The notes: generated from the sequence alone by a model not told the origin. A stretch of 64,000 nt of DNA from Pseudoalteromonas viridis (GCF_017742995.1 NZ_CP072425.1:2852001-2916000); one strand, 5' to 3'; counted from the first letter of the stretch, positions 44,763 through 55,820 are shown. Numbers and translations: made by a program.

Positions 44763-46073
44763 TCAGTCAGCCTTGACAGTATTTCTCGGCGCTTTACAGG
44801 GAAACGTCAATGTAAATTTAGCGCCGCCAAGCAGGTCGGATCTGCTGACACTGGCCCGGCCGTGGTGCCAGTCGACCACTTTTGCAACAATGGCCAGGCC
44901 CAGGCCATAACTCTTACCGGCCCGGTTTCGATGTCCCTGCTCCTGGAAAAAAGGATCGAATACCTTAGCCCAGTTTTCTTCCTCAATGCCAGGCCCATCA
45001 TCTTCGACGCGTATTTCAACCTGATGATCCAATTGCTGGGCGCTGACGATGATCTGCTTGTCGGCAAAATCGCAGGCATTACTGAGTAAATTAGAGATGG
45101 CTCTGGCCAGCCAGTGCGGATCGGCATCCATTTGCAAGTGTGCAGGGACCGAGACGCTGGCATTGATTTGTTTGTTCGTTAATTTAGGGGCCATCTGCTC
45201 AACGACATTGCGAATATAGCTGTCCAACTCTGTTGGAGCGAACTTGAGCAGGTGTGACTTTTGTTCGAGGGTGGCAAAGGCTAAATAACTGGCCAGCATG
45301 TTTTCCATCTGATCAAGATCTTTCTCCATGCGATGCATCAGGGCGTGGACCTGCTCAATGTCATCTTCCTCAAAAGCGGCATCAAAACCAAACCGTAAAC
45401 AGGCAACCGGGGTTCGAATGTCGTGAGACAAGCTCGACGCCATGAGTTTGTTCTCAGCCAATAGCTTTTCTATCTGGTTGGCCATGCGGTTAAAGGTCAA
45501 TTCCAGATCTTTGATATAGGTAAAGTGATTTACTTCTATGCGGGCACTCAAATTGCCACTGGCAAACTGTTTAGCGACACTCACCAGCACGGTAAGCCGT
45601 TTAGCAAGCGGTGCCAGGATAACCCACATGAAGGTGCAAATGCCGGCATAAAATGCCAGTGTCAGAAACACATCGGAATCATATTGCTCGGGGGGCTTTT
45701 CAAGCCTCAGTTCAAGGTAGTCTGGTGCCAGTGACGGGGCTGATTTAAGTAGGTAATAGCCCATATCATCCTCAAGCAGTAAGCCCTCCGGTTGCATCAT
45801 CTGGTTTTTGAGCTCCACAGGTAATGCCAGAGAGTCCCCGGAGCTGTAAGTAATAGGTAGGTCAAAATCTTTGCTTACCTGCTCCATATAGGCTGCCCGC
45901 AGTGTCTCAGGTATGGAGGCACTTTGGTTGGTAACGCCATAAAGCAGCTTGGCCTGCCAGGCAAAGGCGTCTTCTGCGGGCTCCGCTTGCTGGCTCAGGG
46001 TATCAAGTAACCAGCCCAGTACTACAATTGAGATCAGCGCACTTGCGAGCAGATAAAGATAGAGCTTTCTCAT
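44763..46073 (-). CDS. RstB-like sensor histidine kinase
   Basis: This 436-residue membrane kinase has two membrane segments (~5-25 and ~135-158) flanking a ~110-residue periplasmic sensor, a HAMP linker (~160-210), the phosphoacceptor block SLSHDIRTPVACLRF with His217, and an ATPase domain with NLLSNACDFA (N box), DDGPGIEE (G1) and GLGLAIV (G2). The domain sizes resemble RstB, which responds to magnesium, acid or envelope signals in enterics; the signal here is unknown. It follows its response regulator by 95 nt on the same strand. Confidence 0.9.
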   Translation of the reverse strand: MRKLYLYLLASALISIVVLGWLLDTLSQQAEPAEDAFAWQAKLLYGVTNQSASIPETLRAAYMEQVSKDFDLPITYSSGDSLALPVELKNQMMQPEGLLLEDDMGYYLLKSAPSLAPDYLELRLEKPPEQYDSDVFLTLAFYAGICTFMWVILAPLAKRLTVLVSVAKQFASGNLSARIEVNHFTYIKDLELTFNRMANQIEKLLAENKLMASSLSHDIRTPVACLRFGFDAAFEEDDIEQVHALMHRMEKDLDQMENMLASYLAFATLEQKSHLLKFAPTELDSYIRNVVEQMAPKLTNKQINASVSVPAHLQMDADPHWLARAISNLLSNACDFADKQIIVSAQQLDHQVEIRVEDDGPGIEEENWAKVFDPFFQEQGHRNRAGKSYGLGLAIVAKVVDWHHGRASVSRSDLLGGAKFTLTFPCKAPRNTVKAD

Positions 46074-46168
46074 CCGTTACTCCAAAGATAAGTACCATTG
46101 TATCAGGCAGGGGAGAAGAGAGGCAGGGCCCGCGCAATTGTGAGCGAGCCGTCAGGTAGCAATGTGGC

Positions 46169-46876
46169 TTACCAGGCCGAAGGCACAAGCAGATAGCCTT
46201 TTCCCCAGATTGTTTTGATCTTTTCCGGGTTCTGAGGATCATCGCCAAACTTTTTACGCAGGGCCGAGATAAGTACATCGACGCTGCGATCCAGGCCATC
46301 GTATTCACGGCCTTTAGTCGCTTTAAATACCGCATCCCGAGACACAACCTCGCCAGCATTACTGGCCAGAAAGTGCAGCAACAGGTACTCGGCGCTGGAG
46401 ACATTCACTTCCTGATCTGCCACGATGACTTTGCGTGCTTGCGTATCAATGCGCAGATTCCCAACATTGAGCATCAGCGCATTGGCATCTGAATTTGATT
46501 CATTATCTTGAGCAACACGCATATTAGCTTTGATCCGCGCCAGCAAAGCGCGTGGCCGGACAGGCTTAATGACATAATCACTGGCACCGACTTCGAGCCC
46601 AATGACTTCGTCCATCTCTTCGTCTTTTGCTGTCAGCATAATGATGGGCTTGCTGTAAAACTGGCGCAACTCGCGACACACACTGATGCCATCTTGCCCG
46701 GGCAACATGATATCCAGCAACACCAGATCAGGCTCATGTTGCTTGACCATACCGACAACCTGGTCACCGCGATAACAACACTCAGTGGTGTAACCCTGAT
46801 TGTTCAGGTAATCGGCAACCCACTGAGCGAGTGACTCGTCATCTTCAACCAACAAAATTGTGCCGTATTGCTCCAT
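46169..46876 (-). CDS. RstA-like OmpR-family response regulator
   Basis: This 235-residue regulator has a receiver domain with phosphoacceptor Asp55 (LLDIMLPGQDG), conserved Thr in MLTAKDE and Lys in YVIKPVRP. It is followed by an OmpR/PhoB-type winged helix (~135-232) with GREYDGLDRSVDVLISALRK as recognition region; the GxxYDGLDRS pattern is that of RstA. AGGAGAAG precedes the ATG on the minus strand. It is the first gene of a two-gene signalling unit; targets unknown. Confidence 0.93.
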   Translation of the reverse strand: MEQYGTILLVEDDESLAQWVADYLNNQGYTTECCYRGDQVVGMVKQHEPDLVLLDIMLPGQDGISVCRELRQFYSKPIIMLTAKDEEMDEVIGLEVGASDYVIKPVRPRALLARIKANMRVAQDNESNSDANALMLNVGNLRIDTQARKVIVADQEVNVSSAEYLLLHFLASNAGEVVSRDAVFKATKGREYDGLDRSVDVLISALRKKFGDDPQNPEKIKTIWGKGYLLVPSAW

Positions 46877-47021
46877 TTGACTTCTCCTTTATTTCGCTTG
46901 CCTCGCATGCTGCCGGCCAAGACGTTTATTATTTTGCTTGAATTATGTTCTTGACTGCAATTATAAGTACGAATCACGTAAAAAGTGTAATTAAGTGTGT
47001 GTTCTTGTTTAATAACCTCAG

Positions 47022-47828
47022 TTAAAGCAAGACATTAAGTTTTTCTATCAGGCCCTTGCTTAAGTAATGCATCATATCGCTGGTCAGTGCGCTCACCTCT
47101 GTTTTGTTACAGGCGCCGGCGGTTTTGACCAGAGGAGATATTTGCGACTCTACCTGATAAGGCGGAATTTTCACGCTTTGGTTATATCTGGCACGACGCG
47201 CTTGTTCCTGATTCTGTTCAACAATAAAGGAAATAACCGCGTGTTCATTGGTCACTTTTTCAGTTTCTGTAAACGTGTATTGCAGTGGAATACCCTGATA
47301 CCCGGCACTGTTGATGGACGATTTGGCAAACCATATTACATCGGAAGACGATTTATGCGTCAGTCGCATACTTAAAGATGCAATGATATTACTGCATTGT
47401 TTGCTTGGAATGGTCTGAGCAAGTTGCGCTATATAGGGATGCGGATCTTCGGGTTTGTTTAGTACATAAACTTTGTCTTTACCAAATGACAGGTCCAGTT
47501 GCTGAACCACCAGGTGGTAGTCGCTGCTTTTTTGTGCGACAACGGTCAAGCCTTTGTCTTTTAATAGTTGGATAATCTGCTTACGCAAAGTATCCGTCAT
47601 GCTCACTTTACTGGTATCTATGTACACCGTATTGCCACTTTTGACTGGGTGAGCGGGCAGCTGCACGGATTTGATCCGGGCAGACTCGAGTTCGGTACTG
47701 TATGATATTTGATAAACCGACTTGGTTAATAGCGGCTTTTTCGGCACGTCCAGTTTGGGCGCCATTGGCGGTGTTGCAATGCACCCTGTCAGTCCGGCCA
47801 AGGCAATAATTGAAAGCAAACAGCGCAT
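47022..47828 (-). CDS. Putative lipoprotein, unknown function
   Basis: This is a 268-residue exported lipoprotein with signal and lipobox ALAGLTGC (Cys16). The mature part is mixed alpha/beta with a DTLRKQIIQLLKDKGLTVV segment typical of small ring-type or LptE/CsgG-like folds, where a helix bearing 'LLKDKG' precedes a strand and YHLVV. Two further cysteines are near the middle and end. I do not recognise a named family. The gene is alone, divergent from the hydrolase gene, and not obviously linked to the two-component system. Confidence 0.65.
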   Translation of the reverse strand: MRCLLSIIALAGLTGCIATPPMAPKLDVPKKPLLTKSVYQISYSTELESARIKSVQLPAHPVKSGNTVYIDTSKVSMTDTLRKQIIQLLKDKGLTVVAQKSSDYHLVVQQLDLSFGKDKVYVLNKPEDPHPYIAQLAQTIPSKQCSNIIASLSMRLTHKSSSDVIWFAKSSINSAGYQGIPLQYTFTETEKVTNEHAVISFIVEQNQEQARRARYNQSVKIPPYQVESQISPLVKTAGACNKTEVSALTSDMMHYLSKGLIEKLNVLL

Positions 47829-48008
47829 GACTTATACCTCTAAATTTAGTTTTATAGATCAGCACTTAGCTGCATTAAAACACGACAAATTCTTTGGTAC
47901 GCTCCAAAGGGTGAGACAGAAAAGTTTCTGTGTTCAGCCTGGATTGTCTGCGTGAGCAGTACCAAACTTCATGATATTATGTGCAGCGTGTTAATGAATC
48001 GGATCATT

Positions 48009-49169
48009 ATGAAGTCACTGCATCACCTTATTATTCTTGCTTTCGCACTGACGACCTGCGTCGTTCAGGCTGACCCTGGCCGCGAGCAGCAGCGCTGGGA
48101 GCAATTTGTGAACGCATATTCTAAGCAACTCAAACAAAAACTAAAAGAAAAATCGATACCGGGCGCTGCTTTGAGCATTGTGCACCGCCAGCATGGCGAT
48201 CATATTGCCGGGTTGGGGAAAACCAAAGTAAGAAAAGGGCGTCAAGTCACAGCCAATACCCGTTTTCGTTTGGCCTCGGTGTCTAAAACCTTTGCTGGTT
48301 CACTGACCGCTAAGTTGGCAGCGCAAGGGATACTAAACCTGGAAGATACCGTTGCTCAGCATTTGCCTATTTTCAGTGAAAGTGCCTACGGCAAGGCAAA
48401 ATTATATCACTTACTCAGCCACTCCAGTGGTCTGGTGCCTAATGCCTATGACAATCTGATTGAGTCTCGGATGACGTATGACAAAATTTATCCTCGACTG
48501 GTCGATGTAGAGCATATTTGCCGGCCTGGGATTTGTTATGGTTATCAGAACGTCATGTTTAGCCTGATAGGCGATGTAATTGCGCAAACCACACAGCTGA
48601 GTTACGAAGCCTGGCTGGAGCACTTTTTCTTTGCTCCGTTAGGGATGAAAGATGCAGGTTTAGGGCATGCTCACATGACTCGCGATGATAATTTTGCCGC
48701 ACCCCATGTACGTGGCACTAAACGTTGGCACACGGCAAAACTCAAACCGCATTATTACAAAGTTGCCCCTGCCGCGGGTGTGAACGCCAGCGCCGCAGAT
48801 ATGAGCCAATGGCTTAAGGCACAACTGGGGGTTTATCCATCGGTATTATCGCTGGACGCGCTGACCATTCAGTCTCGTCCTTATACTCGCACTAAGCGGG
48901 AACTCCGCAGAAGGGTATGGCGTAATTATGTCGAGCAGGCGCATTATGGCTTAGGCTGGCGTATTTATAGCTTTTCTGGTGAACTCATGTATTACCACAG
49001 TGGCTGGGTTCAGGGGTACAGAACGGATATTGCGGTGTTGCCGGAACTAGGGATTGGATTTAGTTTGCTGCTGAACGCTGAAAGTGGGGTTATCAACGGC
49101 CTGAGTACCGAATTTATCCGTCAGGCCATTGAATTTAGCAGGGCTGCCGAAGCACAATCTGATACTTAG
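48009..49169 (+). CDS. Serine beta-lactamase-fold hydrolase (class C/esterase type)
   Basis: This ~386-residue exported hydrolase has the penicillin-binding-protein/class C beta-lactamase fold. The three active-site elements are present: SVSK (Ser90-Lys93), YQN (Tyr179-Asn181) and HSG (330-332) in place of KTG. HSG in the third position is usual in esterases and D-aminopeptidase-like members, so resistance to beta-lactams should not be assumed. The start at 48009 gives the best signal peptide (MKSLHHLIILAFALTT, cut near VVQA); in-frame ATGs exist upstream. It ends 14 nt before the convergent yhbY stop. Confidence 0.87.
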   Translation: MKSLHHLIILAFALTTCVVQADPGREQQRWEQFVNAYSKQLKQKLKEKSIPGAALSIVHRQHGDHIAGLGKTKVRKGRQVTANTRFRLASVSKTFAGSLTAKLAAQGILNLEDTVAQHLPIFSESAYGKAKLYHLLSHSSGLVPNAYDNLIESRMTYDKIYPRLVDVEHICRPGICYGYQNVMFSLIGDVIAQTTQLSYEAWLEHFFFAPLGMKDAGLGHAHMTRDDNFAAPHVRGTKRWHTAKLKPHYYKVAPAAGVNASAADMSQWLKAQLGVYPSVLSLDALTIQSRPYTRTKRELRRRVWRNYVEQAHYGLGWRIYSFSGELMYYHSGWVQGYRTDIAVLPELGIGFSLLLNAESGVINGLSTEFIRQAIEFSRAAEAQSDT

Positions 49170-49183
49170 ACAGCCAACCTTTG

Positions 49184-49480
49184 CTACTGGCGAGGCAGCT
49201 GGATTTTTTTATCTTCGCTTTGGCGATACAAAACGATGATGTGGCCAATCGCCTGAACCTTGTGAGCACCTGTTTCACGCGCGATGGCCTCGAAAATCAG
49301 TTGCTTGGTTTCTCGATCATTGGTGGGTACTTTCACTTTGATGAGCTCGTGGATGTCTAAACATTGCTCAATCTCTAACAGAACTCCTTCTGTTAGCCCG
49401 TTGCCACCGAGCAAAACAACGGGTTTTAGGTCATGTGCTAACCCTTTTAGGTACTGCTTCTGTTTATTTGATAATGTCAT
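49184..49480 (-). CDS. yhbY: Ribosome assembly RNA-binding protein YhbY
   Basis: This 98-residue CRM-domain protein binds pre-50S particles. It starts LSNKQKQYLKGLAHDLKPVVLLGGNGLT, where the GGNG loop is the CRM GxxG RNA-binding turn. The remainder (ELIKVKVPTNDRETKQ) fits the family. It is divergent from rlmE with an 83-nt gap, the standard gammaproteobacterial arrangement, so both serve large-subunit maturation. Confidence 0.95.
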   Translation of the reverse strand: MTLSNKQKQYLKGLAHDLKPVVLLGGNGLTEGVLLEIEQCLDIHELIKVKVPTNDRETKQLIFEAIARETGAHKVQAIGHIIVLYRQSEDKKIQLPRQ

Positions 49481-49563
49481 ATTGATACAATTTACTAGTT
49501 AAGGCTTGAATTACCGCTATTCTAACGCCATCTAAAGAATATTACTAATGAGTTGCAGTTAAT

Positions 49564-50193
49564 ATGGCAAATAAAAAGCACTCAGCGAGCTCTAAGCGCT
49601 GGTTAAAAGAACATGTTGAAGATCCGTATGTTCATGAGGCACAAAAACGGGGCTACCGTTCTCGTGCCGTTTTCAAACTTGAAGAGATCCAACAAAAAGA
49701 TAAGTTGTTTAAACCGGGCATGCATGTTGTTGACTTAGGTGCTGCACCGGGAAGCTGGTCTCAGTATTTGGCTGAGCAAGTCGGTGATAAGGGTGAGGTG
49801 ATCGCCTGTGATATCTTACCTATGGATTCACTGCCAGGTGTGGCATTCTTGCAAGGTGACTTCCGTGAAGAGGCGGTGCTTAATGCCTTGTTAGACAGAA
49901 TTGGCGGCAAAAATATTGATGTGGTATGTTCGGATATGGCACCCAATATGAGTGGCAACACTGTGATAGATCAGGCGGGCAGCATGTATCTGGTCGAACT
50001 GGCATTTGACATGTGTCACCAGGTGCTTAAACCCAACGGTGCTTTTGCTGTGAAGGTATTTCAGGGTGAAGGCTTTGATCAGTTTGTGCAGGACGTGCGT
50101 AATGCTTTTAAAGTGGTTAAGATCCGCAAGCCAAAAGCGTCTCGTCCTCGATCCCGTGAAGTATATATAGTGGCGACGGGCTACAAACTGTAG
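49564..50193 (+). CDS. rlmE: 23S rRNA 2'-O-ribose methyltransferase RlmE (FtsJ)
   Basis: This 209-residue heat-shock methyltransferase modifies U2552 of 23S rRNA in the late 50S particle. The SAM motif is [15 protein letters not shown] (~57-71). The K-D-K-E catalytic tetrad is visible: Lys in [10 protein letters not shown], Asp in [10 protein letters not shown], Lys in AVKVFQGEG and Glu in RSREVY. The size is normal. ftsH follows after 59 nt in the same direction, as in E. coli, and is probably co-transcribed. Confidence 0.97.
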   Translation: MANKKHSASSKRWLKEHVEDPYVHEAQKRGYRSRAVFKLEEIQQKDKLFKPGMHVVDLGAAPGSWSQYLAEQVGDKGEVIACDILPMDSLPGVAFLQGDFREEAVLNALLDRIGGKNIDVVCSDMAPNMSGNTVIDQAGSMYLVELAFDMCHQVLKPNGAFAVKVFQGEGFDQFVQDVRNAFKVVKIRKPKASRPRSREVYIVATGYKL

Positions 50194-50252
50194 TACAGTT
50201 GAAACGCTTTTAAGACGAATTTGAATTATTTTAGATACAAGAGGTTAACCCC

Positions 50253-52196
50253 TTGAGCGATATGGCGAAGAACTTAATACTCTGGTTGGTGATAGCAGTC
50301 GTGCTAATGACCGTGTTTCAGAGCTTCAATGGTGGCGAACAAGCAGATCGCCAGACTAGTTACACTCAGTTTGTGAACGAAGTACGTAGTGGTGTTGTCC
50401 GCGATGTCAACATCGACCGGACAGCTGGCACAATTACAGGGATCAAAAACAATGGCGAGCGTTTCCAAACCATTATGCCATTGTATGACGATGACCTGAT
50501 CAACGATTTACTTAAGAACGACGTAAACGTAAAAGGGGTTGCACCAGAAGAGCAATCTTTCCTGGCGAATATCTTTATTTCCTGGTTCCCAATGCTGTTG
50601 CTAATTGGTGTGTGGATTTTCTTCATGCGTCAGATGCAAGGCGGTGGTGGCAAAGGCGCCATGTCATTTGGTAAGAGCAAGGCGCGTCTGATGGGCGAAG
50701 ATCAGGTCAAAACAACGTTTGCCGACGTTGCGGGCTGTGATGAAGCAAAAGAAGACGTTACTGAACTGGTAGACTTCCTGCGTGATCCGTCTAAGTTCCA
50801 GAAGCTGGGCGGTAACATTCCTAAAGGTGTGTTAATGGTAGGTCCTCCGGGTACGGGTAAAACCTTACTTGCTAAAGCGGTGGCCGGTGAGGCAAAAGTA
50901 CCGTTCTTTACCATTTCAGGTTCTGATTTCGTAGAAATGTTTGTCGGTGTGGGTGCATCTCGTGTGCGCGACATGTTCGACCAGGCTAAGAAAGCCGCGC
51001 CTTGTATCATCTTTATCGACGAAATCGATGCGGTAGGCCGTAAACGTGGTGCTGGCATGGGTGGTGGTCACGATGAGCGTGAGCAAACGCTGAACCAAAT
51101 GCTGGTTGAAATGGATGGCTTTGAAGGTAACGAAGGCATTATCGTTATTGCTGCGACAAACCGTCCTGACGTACTTGACCCGGCATTGCTTCGTCCAGGC
51201 CGTTTTGACCGTCAGGTTGTAGTTGGCTTGCCTGATGTGCGTGGTCGTGAGCAAATCCTGAACGTTCACATGCGTAAAGTACCGCTTGACGAAAATGTTG
51301 AGGCATCAGTGATTGCGCGTGGTACGCCTGGCTTCTCGGGTGCCGATTTGGCAAACCTGGTTAACGAAGCTGCGCTATTTGCGGCTCGTGGTAACAAGCG
51401 TAAAGTCAGCATGGCTGAGTTTGATGCTGCGAAAGACAAAATCATGATGGGCGCAGAGCGTAAGTCTATGGTGATGTCTGAGAAAGAAAAAGAAATGACT
51501 GCCTATCATGAAGCGGGTCACGCCATTGTTGGTCGTTTAGTGCCTGAACATGATCCGGTTTATAAAGTGTCTATTATTCCACGCGGTCGAGCGTTGGGTG
51601 TCACTATGTACCTGCCGGAGCAAGACAGGGTAAGTCATTCTAAAGAACACTTGGAGTCAATGCTGTCCAGCCTGTATGGTGGCCGTATCGCAGAAGCCAT
51701 TATCTATGGTGATGACAAGGTAACAACGGGAGCCAGTAATGACATTGAACGGGCTACTGACATTGCACGTAAGATGGTCACACAATGGGGCTTAAGCCCT
51801 AAATTGGGCCCGCAGATGTACATGGAAGAGCAGGGTGAAATGTTCATGGGTGGCGGTTCATCTCGCATGGCAGGTGTGTCTGATGAAACAGCTAAACTGA
51901 TTGACGCTGAAATTAAAGACTTTGTATCTCGCAACTACAACAGAGCGGAACAAATTCTTAAAGATAACATGGACATTCTGCACGCAATGAAGGACGCATT
52001 GATGAAGTACGAAACAATCGATGCGGGCCAGATTGATGACCTGATGGAAAGAAAAGAAGTACGTCCACCCAGAGATGCCCATGACCGTAAACCAACGGAC
52101 AGTGGTAGTACCGGCGCTTCGGCTGGCACCAGCAATGATACTGAAAAAAGCGAAAACTCTTCGATATCAGGGTCTGAGCTTGATGACAAGCTGTGA
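50253..52196 (+). CDS. ftsH: ATP-dependent membrane zinc protease FtsH
   Basis: This 647-residue hexameric inner-membrane protease degrades unassembled membrane proteins and regulators such as LpxC. Two membrane segments (~5-22 and ~100-120) enclose the periplasmic domain. The AAA module has Walker A GPPGTGKT (197-204), Walker [10 protein letters not shown] and the pore motif F-V-G, and the zinc site is HEAGH (419-423). The TTG at 50253 is taken as start because GAGG lies eight bases upstream and [11 protein letters not shown] is the usual N-terminus; ATG at 50262 is the alternative. The tail is Ser/Asp-rich. Confidence 0.97.
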   Translation: MSDMAKNLILWLVIAVVLMTVFQSFNGGEQADRQTSYTQFVNEVRSGVVRDVNIDRTAGTITGIKNNGERFQTIMPLYDDDLINDLLKNDVNVKGVAPEEQSFLANIFISWFPMLLLIGVWIFFMRQMQGGGGKGAMSFGKSKARLMGEDQVKTTFADVAGCDEAKEDVTELVDFLRDPSKFQKLGGNIPKGVLMVGPPGTGKTLLAKAVAGEAKVPFFTISGSDFVEMFVGVGASRVRDMFDQAKKAAPCIIFIDEIDAVGRKRGAGMGGGHDEREQTLNQMLVEMDGFEGNEGIIVIAATNRPDVLDPALLRPGRFDRQVVVGLPDVRGREQILNVHMRKVPLDENVEASVIARGTPGFSGADLANLVNEAALFAARGNKRKVSMAEFDAAKDKIMMGAERKSMVMSEKEKEMTAYHEAGHAIVGRLVPEHDPVYKVSIIPRGRALGVTMYLPEQDRVSHSKEHLESMLSSLYGGRIAEAIIYGDDKVTTGASNDIERATDIARKMVTQWGLSPKLGPQMYMEEQGEMFMGGGSSRMAGVSDETAKLIDAEIKDFVSRNYNRAEQILKDNMDILHAMKDALMKYETIDAGQIDDLMERKEVRPPRDAHDRKPTDSGSTGASAGTSNDTEKSENSSISGSELDDKL

Positions 52197-52221
52197 TCTA
52201 AGCTAAAATTGAATCACTGAC

Positions 52222-52248
52222 AAACCCCGGCTTTGGCCGGGGTTTTTT
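52222..52248 (+). terminator. Terminator of rlmE-ftsH
   Basis: AAACCCCGGC and GCCGGGGTTT form a 10-bp stem with a TTTG loop followed by T-run. Confidence 0.93.
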
Positions 52249-52452
52249 ATAGGCTAAGCTCAATGCCATCTCACATAATGGGTAAGAGTACCTCACACAT
52301 TTTCTTGTGCTCAGTTGCACAATAGTGAATTGATTTAAGTAAGCAGCCATTCATGCAGCGCCAGTTAAGCTCTTACCAGCGGGCATTTACTATCTTAATG
52401 TGGCAGTTTTTTATAAAATATGCTTATATACAAGCAATTCAACAGGCGAAAT

Positions 52453-53298
52453 ATGCTTAAGCTTAGACTTCCTCGTGGTCGTACACTTGACCTTTCTACG
52501 CCCCAGATAATGGGCATTGTGAATGTAACTCCTGATTCTTTCTCAGATGGTGGCAAGTATTCCCAGGCTGACAGCGCTGTCAAGCATGGATTATCTTTAC
52601 TTGAGCAGGGCGCTCGCATTCTCGATATCGGTGGTGAGTCTACACGACCAGGGGCACCTGATGTGGCACTGGAGCAAGAGCTTGAGCGCGTGATCCCTGC
52701 CATAGCAGGCCTGCGAGCTCAGTCTGATTGCATTATTTCTGTTGATACCAGTAAAGCCGAAGTGATGGCGGCTGCGATTGAAGCGGGTGCCGACATAATC
52801 AACGACGTTCGGGCGTTGCAGGAGCCTGGCGCATTGGATGTCGCCGCACGTTATCACGATGTGCCAGTTTGTCTGATGCATATGCAAGGTCAGCCCAGGA
52901 CCATGCAGCTTGAGCCAAGTTACCAGGACTTATTTAAAGACATTCTTGCTTTCTTCGAGTCACGCATCACTTGCTGTGTAGAGGTTGGGATAGCGCGTGA
53001 GCGCCTCATAATTGATCCAGGTTTTGGTTTTGGCAAAACGTTGGAGCACAACTTTTCGCTGTTAGGGCAGTTATCATATTTTGCTGAACTAGAACTTCCT
53101 ATTCTTGCCGGGTTATCCCGCAAATCTATGTTTGGCAAATTACTAAATCGGGATACAGATGAGCGCTTGGCTGCAAGCCTGAGTGGGGCACTGCTATGTG
53201 CTCAACAGGGGGCGCAGATCATACGTGTTCATGATGTTAAAGAAACCAATGATGTGCTGCGGGTTTGGCGCGCAGCAACCCATGGAGTATATAAATGA
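52453..53298 (+). CDS. folP: Dihydropteroate synthase
   Basis: This 281-residue enzyme joins p-aminobenzoate to dihydropterin pyrophosphate in folate synthesis and is the sulfonamide target. Signature 1 is [16 protein letters not shown] (~19-34), signature 2 is [13 protein letters not shown] (~56-68), and DPGFGFGKT lies at ~193. An in-frame ATG at 52420 exists, but the ATG at 52453 is closer to the conserved N-terminus. Its stop overlaps the glmM start by four bases (ATGA), the standard coupling of these two genes. Confidence 0.96.
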   Translation: MLKLRLPRGRTLDLSTPQIMGIVNVTPDSFSDGGKYSQADSAVKHGLSLLEQGARILDIGGESTRPGAPDVALEQELERVIPAIAGLRAQSDCIISVDTSKAEVMAAAIEAGADIINDVRALQEPGALDVAARYHDVPVCLMHMQGQPRTMQLEPSYQDLFKDILAFFESRITCCVEVGIARERLIIDPGFGFGKTLEHNFSLLGQLSYFAELELPILAGLSRKSMFGKLLNRDTDERLAASLSGALLCAQQGAQIIRVHDVKETNDVLRVWRAATHGVYK

Positions 53299-54635
53299 CA
53301 ACTAGAAAATATTTTGGTACGGACGGTGTACGTGGCATGGTAGGGGAATTTCCCATCACGCCTGAGTTTGCGCTTAAATTAGGCTGGGCGGCAGGTAAGG
53401 TGCTGTCTAAGTCTGGTACCAAAAAAGTAATAATTGGTAAAGACACACGCATTTCTGGCTATTTGCTGGAAACTTCTTTAGAGGCCGGTCTGATTGCTGC
53501 GGGCATTAATGTCGTGCTACTTGGCCCCATGCCCACACCTGCGGTTGCATACCTATCACAAACTTTCCGTGCTGAAGCGGGCATTGTTATCAGTGCGTCG
53601 CATAACCCTTATCACGACAACGGCATTAAGTTCTTTGGTGGCGATGGCAAGAAACTGCCAGACGAAGTTGAGTTAGAAATTGAAGCTATGCTCGATGAGC
53701 CAATGACTTGCGTGGCTTCGGATAAACTGGGCAAAGCAAGACGACTTGAAAACGCCGATGGTCGTTATATTGAATTCTGTAAAGGCCAGTTCCCTAAAGA
53801 GTTATCATTGGAAGGACTTAAAATCGTACTGGATTGCGCGAATGGTGCAACCTATCACATCGCACCAGCCGTTATGCGAGAACTAGGTGCAGAGGTGATT
53901 TGCACTGCGTGTGAACCAAATGGGGTTAATATCAACGAAAAATGCGGTGCAACGCATGTTGATGCGTTAAAGCGTCATGTTTTGGAGCATCAGGCGGATG
54001 TTGGGATTGCCTACGATGGTGACGGTGATCGCGTGATGATGGTGGATCACAACGGGCGTGTCTTTGATGGTGACGACATCGTTTACATCATTGCTGCACA
54101 GGCTCAGCGCAGTGGACAATTAAAAGGTGGCGTGGTCGGTACTGTGATGTCGAACATGGGTCTGGAAAATGCACTGAAAGAAAAAGACATTCCGTTTGAG
54201 CGCAGCAAAGTGGGCGACCGCTACGTATTGAGTAAGCTTCAGGAGCACGGCTGGACAATAGGTGGTGAAAGCTCTGGTCACGTGCTGAATCTCGATCTTA
54301 TCCCGACAGGGGATGGTATTGTGTCAAGCTTACAGGTACTGGCCGCTATGGTTGCACAAAACCAGACACTGAAAGACCTGGGTGCCGGGTTTGTGAAATA
54401 CCCGATGAAAATGATCAACGTGCGTTATGCCAAAGGCACCGATCCTGTCTCAGCCGATATAGTTCAGCAAACGGTGAAAGAGGTAGAAGCTGAACTGGCC
54501 GATAAAGGCCGCGTATTACTGAGAAAGTCGGGAACCGAGCCGGTTGTTCGTGTCATGGTTGAAGCCGAGCAAGAGAAGCAAGTTATTGACTTTGCCACCA
54601 AAATCGCTCAAGTCGTTGAATCTGTGAGCAACTAA
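53295..54635 (+). CDS. glmM: Phosphoglucosamine mutase
   Basis: This 446-residue enzyme converts glucosamine-6-phosphate to glucosamine-1-phosphate for UDP-GlcNAc synthesis. The phosphoserine is Ser102 in SASHNP, the metal loop is DGDGDRV (~242-248), sugar binding is GGESSGH (~325), and the phosphate loop is [12 protein letters not shown] near the end. The start opens with the typical [11 protein letters not shown]. It is coupled to folP by ATGA, and tpiA follows after 79 nt. Confidence 0.97.
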   Translation: MTTRKYFGTDGVRGMVGEFPITPEFALKLGWAAGKVLSKSGTKKVIIGKDTRISGYLLETSLEAGLIAAGINVVLLGPMPTPAVAYLSQTFRAEAGIVISASHNPYHDNGIKFFGGDGKKLPDEVELEIEAMLDEPMTCVASDKLGKARRLENADGRYIEFCKGQFPKELSLEGLKIVLDCANGATYHIAPAVMRELGAEVICTACEPNGVNINEKCGATHVDALKRHVLEHQADVGIAYDGDGDRVMMVDHNGRVFDGDDIVYIIAAQAQRSGQLKGGVVGTVMSNMGLENALKEKDIPFERSKVGDRYVLSKLQEHGWTIGGESSGHVLNLDLIPTGDGIVSSLQVLAAMVAQNQTLKDLGAGFVKYPMKMINVRYAKGTDPVSADIVQQTVKEVEAELADKGRVLLRKSGTEPVVRVMVEAEQEKQVIDFATKIAQVVESVSN

Positions 54636-54714
54636 ACCAAAATCCACATTTTTTTCTTGTAACTTAGGGTGAGTGGCGTTAGTATCTCACCCGCTTTCTG
54701 ATGCGGAGTACTAC

Positions 54715-55458
54715 ATGGGACAAAGAAAGCCAATCGTCGCAGGCAACTGGAAAATGAACGGCTCAAGCGAGCTGATAAAAGAAATTGCTGCGGTGAGTAC
54801 GCAAGTCTCAGGCGAACAGCGTGACGTGTTAATCTTCCCTCCGGCAGTTTTGCTTTCAGAGGCAATATCCGCAGGTCTAGATTGCGGCACACAAACTGTG
54901 TCGGAGTTTGAATCTGGAGCCTATACGGGTGAAACACAAGCTTCGCTGGTTAAATCCTTGGGTGCAAACTACACCTTGGTAGGGCACTCTGAAAGACGTA
55001 GTATCTACGGCGAATCGGACGAAGATGTCGCGAACAAGTTCGCTCAAGCTCAACAAAACGGCCTGACCCCTATTTTGTGTATTGGTGAAACCCAAGCGCA
55101 AAGAGAAGAAGGTAAAACAGAAGAAGTTGTTAAACAACAGCTTGAGGCTGTAATTAAAAAATTAGGCATAGCATCACTGGCAAATTCTGTGATAGCATAC
55201 GAGCCAGTTTGGGCCATAGGTACCGGTTTAACAGCCACACCAGAGCAAGCCCAGGCGACACACAAGTATATACGTGACTTGTTATCTGGTTATGATCAAC
55301 AAGTCGCAAACGCACTGCGCATTCTATATGGCGGCAGTGTTAATGAAAGTAACAGTGAATTATTATTCGCACAGGCAGATATTGATGGTGGCCTAATCGG
55401 CGGAGCAAGTCTCAAACCTGAAAGCTTTAAAGCTATCTGTGAAAGTGCAAAGGGATAA
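54715..55458 (+). CDS. tpiA: Triosephosphate isomerase
   Basis: This 247-residue glycolytic enzyme interconverts dihydroxyacetone phosphate and glyceraldehyde-3-phosphate. It has catalytic Lys in NWKMNG, His in VGHSERR, Glu in AYEPVWAIGTG, and phosphate loop YGGSVNESN. An upstream in-frame start would add 14 residues with no family support; GGAG before the ATG at 54715 supports that start. secG follows after 4 nt. Confidence 0.97.
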   Translation: MGQRKPIVAGNWKMNGSSELIKEIAAVSTQVSGEQRDVLIFPPAVLLSEAISAGLDCGTQTVSEFESGAYTGETQASLVKSLGANYTLVGHSERRSIYGESDEDVANKFAQAQQNGLTPILCIGETQAQREEGKTEEVVKQQLEAVIKKLGIASLANSVIAYEPVWAIGTGLTATPEQAQATHKYIRDLLSGYDQQVANALRILYGGSVNESNSELLFAQADIDGGLIGGASLKPESFKAICESAKG

Positions 55459-55462
55459 GTAA

Positions 55463-55810
55463 ATGTACGAGATTCTTTTGGTTATTTATTTGGTTGTCTC
55501 GCTGTCTTTGATCGGAATGATCTTGATTCAGCAGGGCAAAGGCGCTGACATGGGTTCATCTTTCGGTGCTGGCGCGTCGGCAACTGTATTTGGTTCATCA
55601 GGTGCTGGTAACTTCATGACCAAAACAACAACAATACTTGCAACTGTGTTCTTCGTGCTAAGTATTGTATTGGGAAGCATGACTGCAAGCCAAATCAAGC
55701 AGGCTGATCAATGGGAAAATCTGGAAGCGCCAGCAACAACCGTTGCTCCGGCTTCTGAAGATGTACCTGCGTCAGAAGAGTCTCAAAACAACTCAGACGT
55801 CCCGAACTAA
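55463..55810 (+). CDS. secG: Preprotein translocase subunit SecG
   Basis: This 115-residue inner-membrane subunit of SecYEG has two membrane segments (residues ~3-22 and ~52-72), the conserved ILIQQGKGADMGSSFGAGAS between them (seen from ~23), and an acidic Ser/Ala-rich tail. It follows tpiA by 4 nt and precedes the tRNA-Leu genes, the usual order in gammaproteobacteria. Confidence 0.96.
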   Translation: MYEILLVIYLVVSLSLIGMILIQQGKGADMGSSFGAGASATVFGSSGAGNFMTKTTTILATVFFVLSIVLGSMTASQIKQADQWENLEAPATTVAPASEDVPASEESQNNSDVPN

Positions 55811-55820
55811 AAAACACTTA

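Noticed and set aside
48009..49169. Calling the hydrolase a beta-lactam resistance gene.
   Set aside because: The third motif is HSG and the family is mostly esterases or peptidases; no resistance context.
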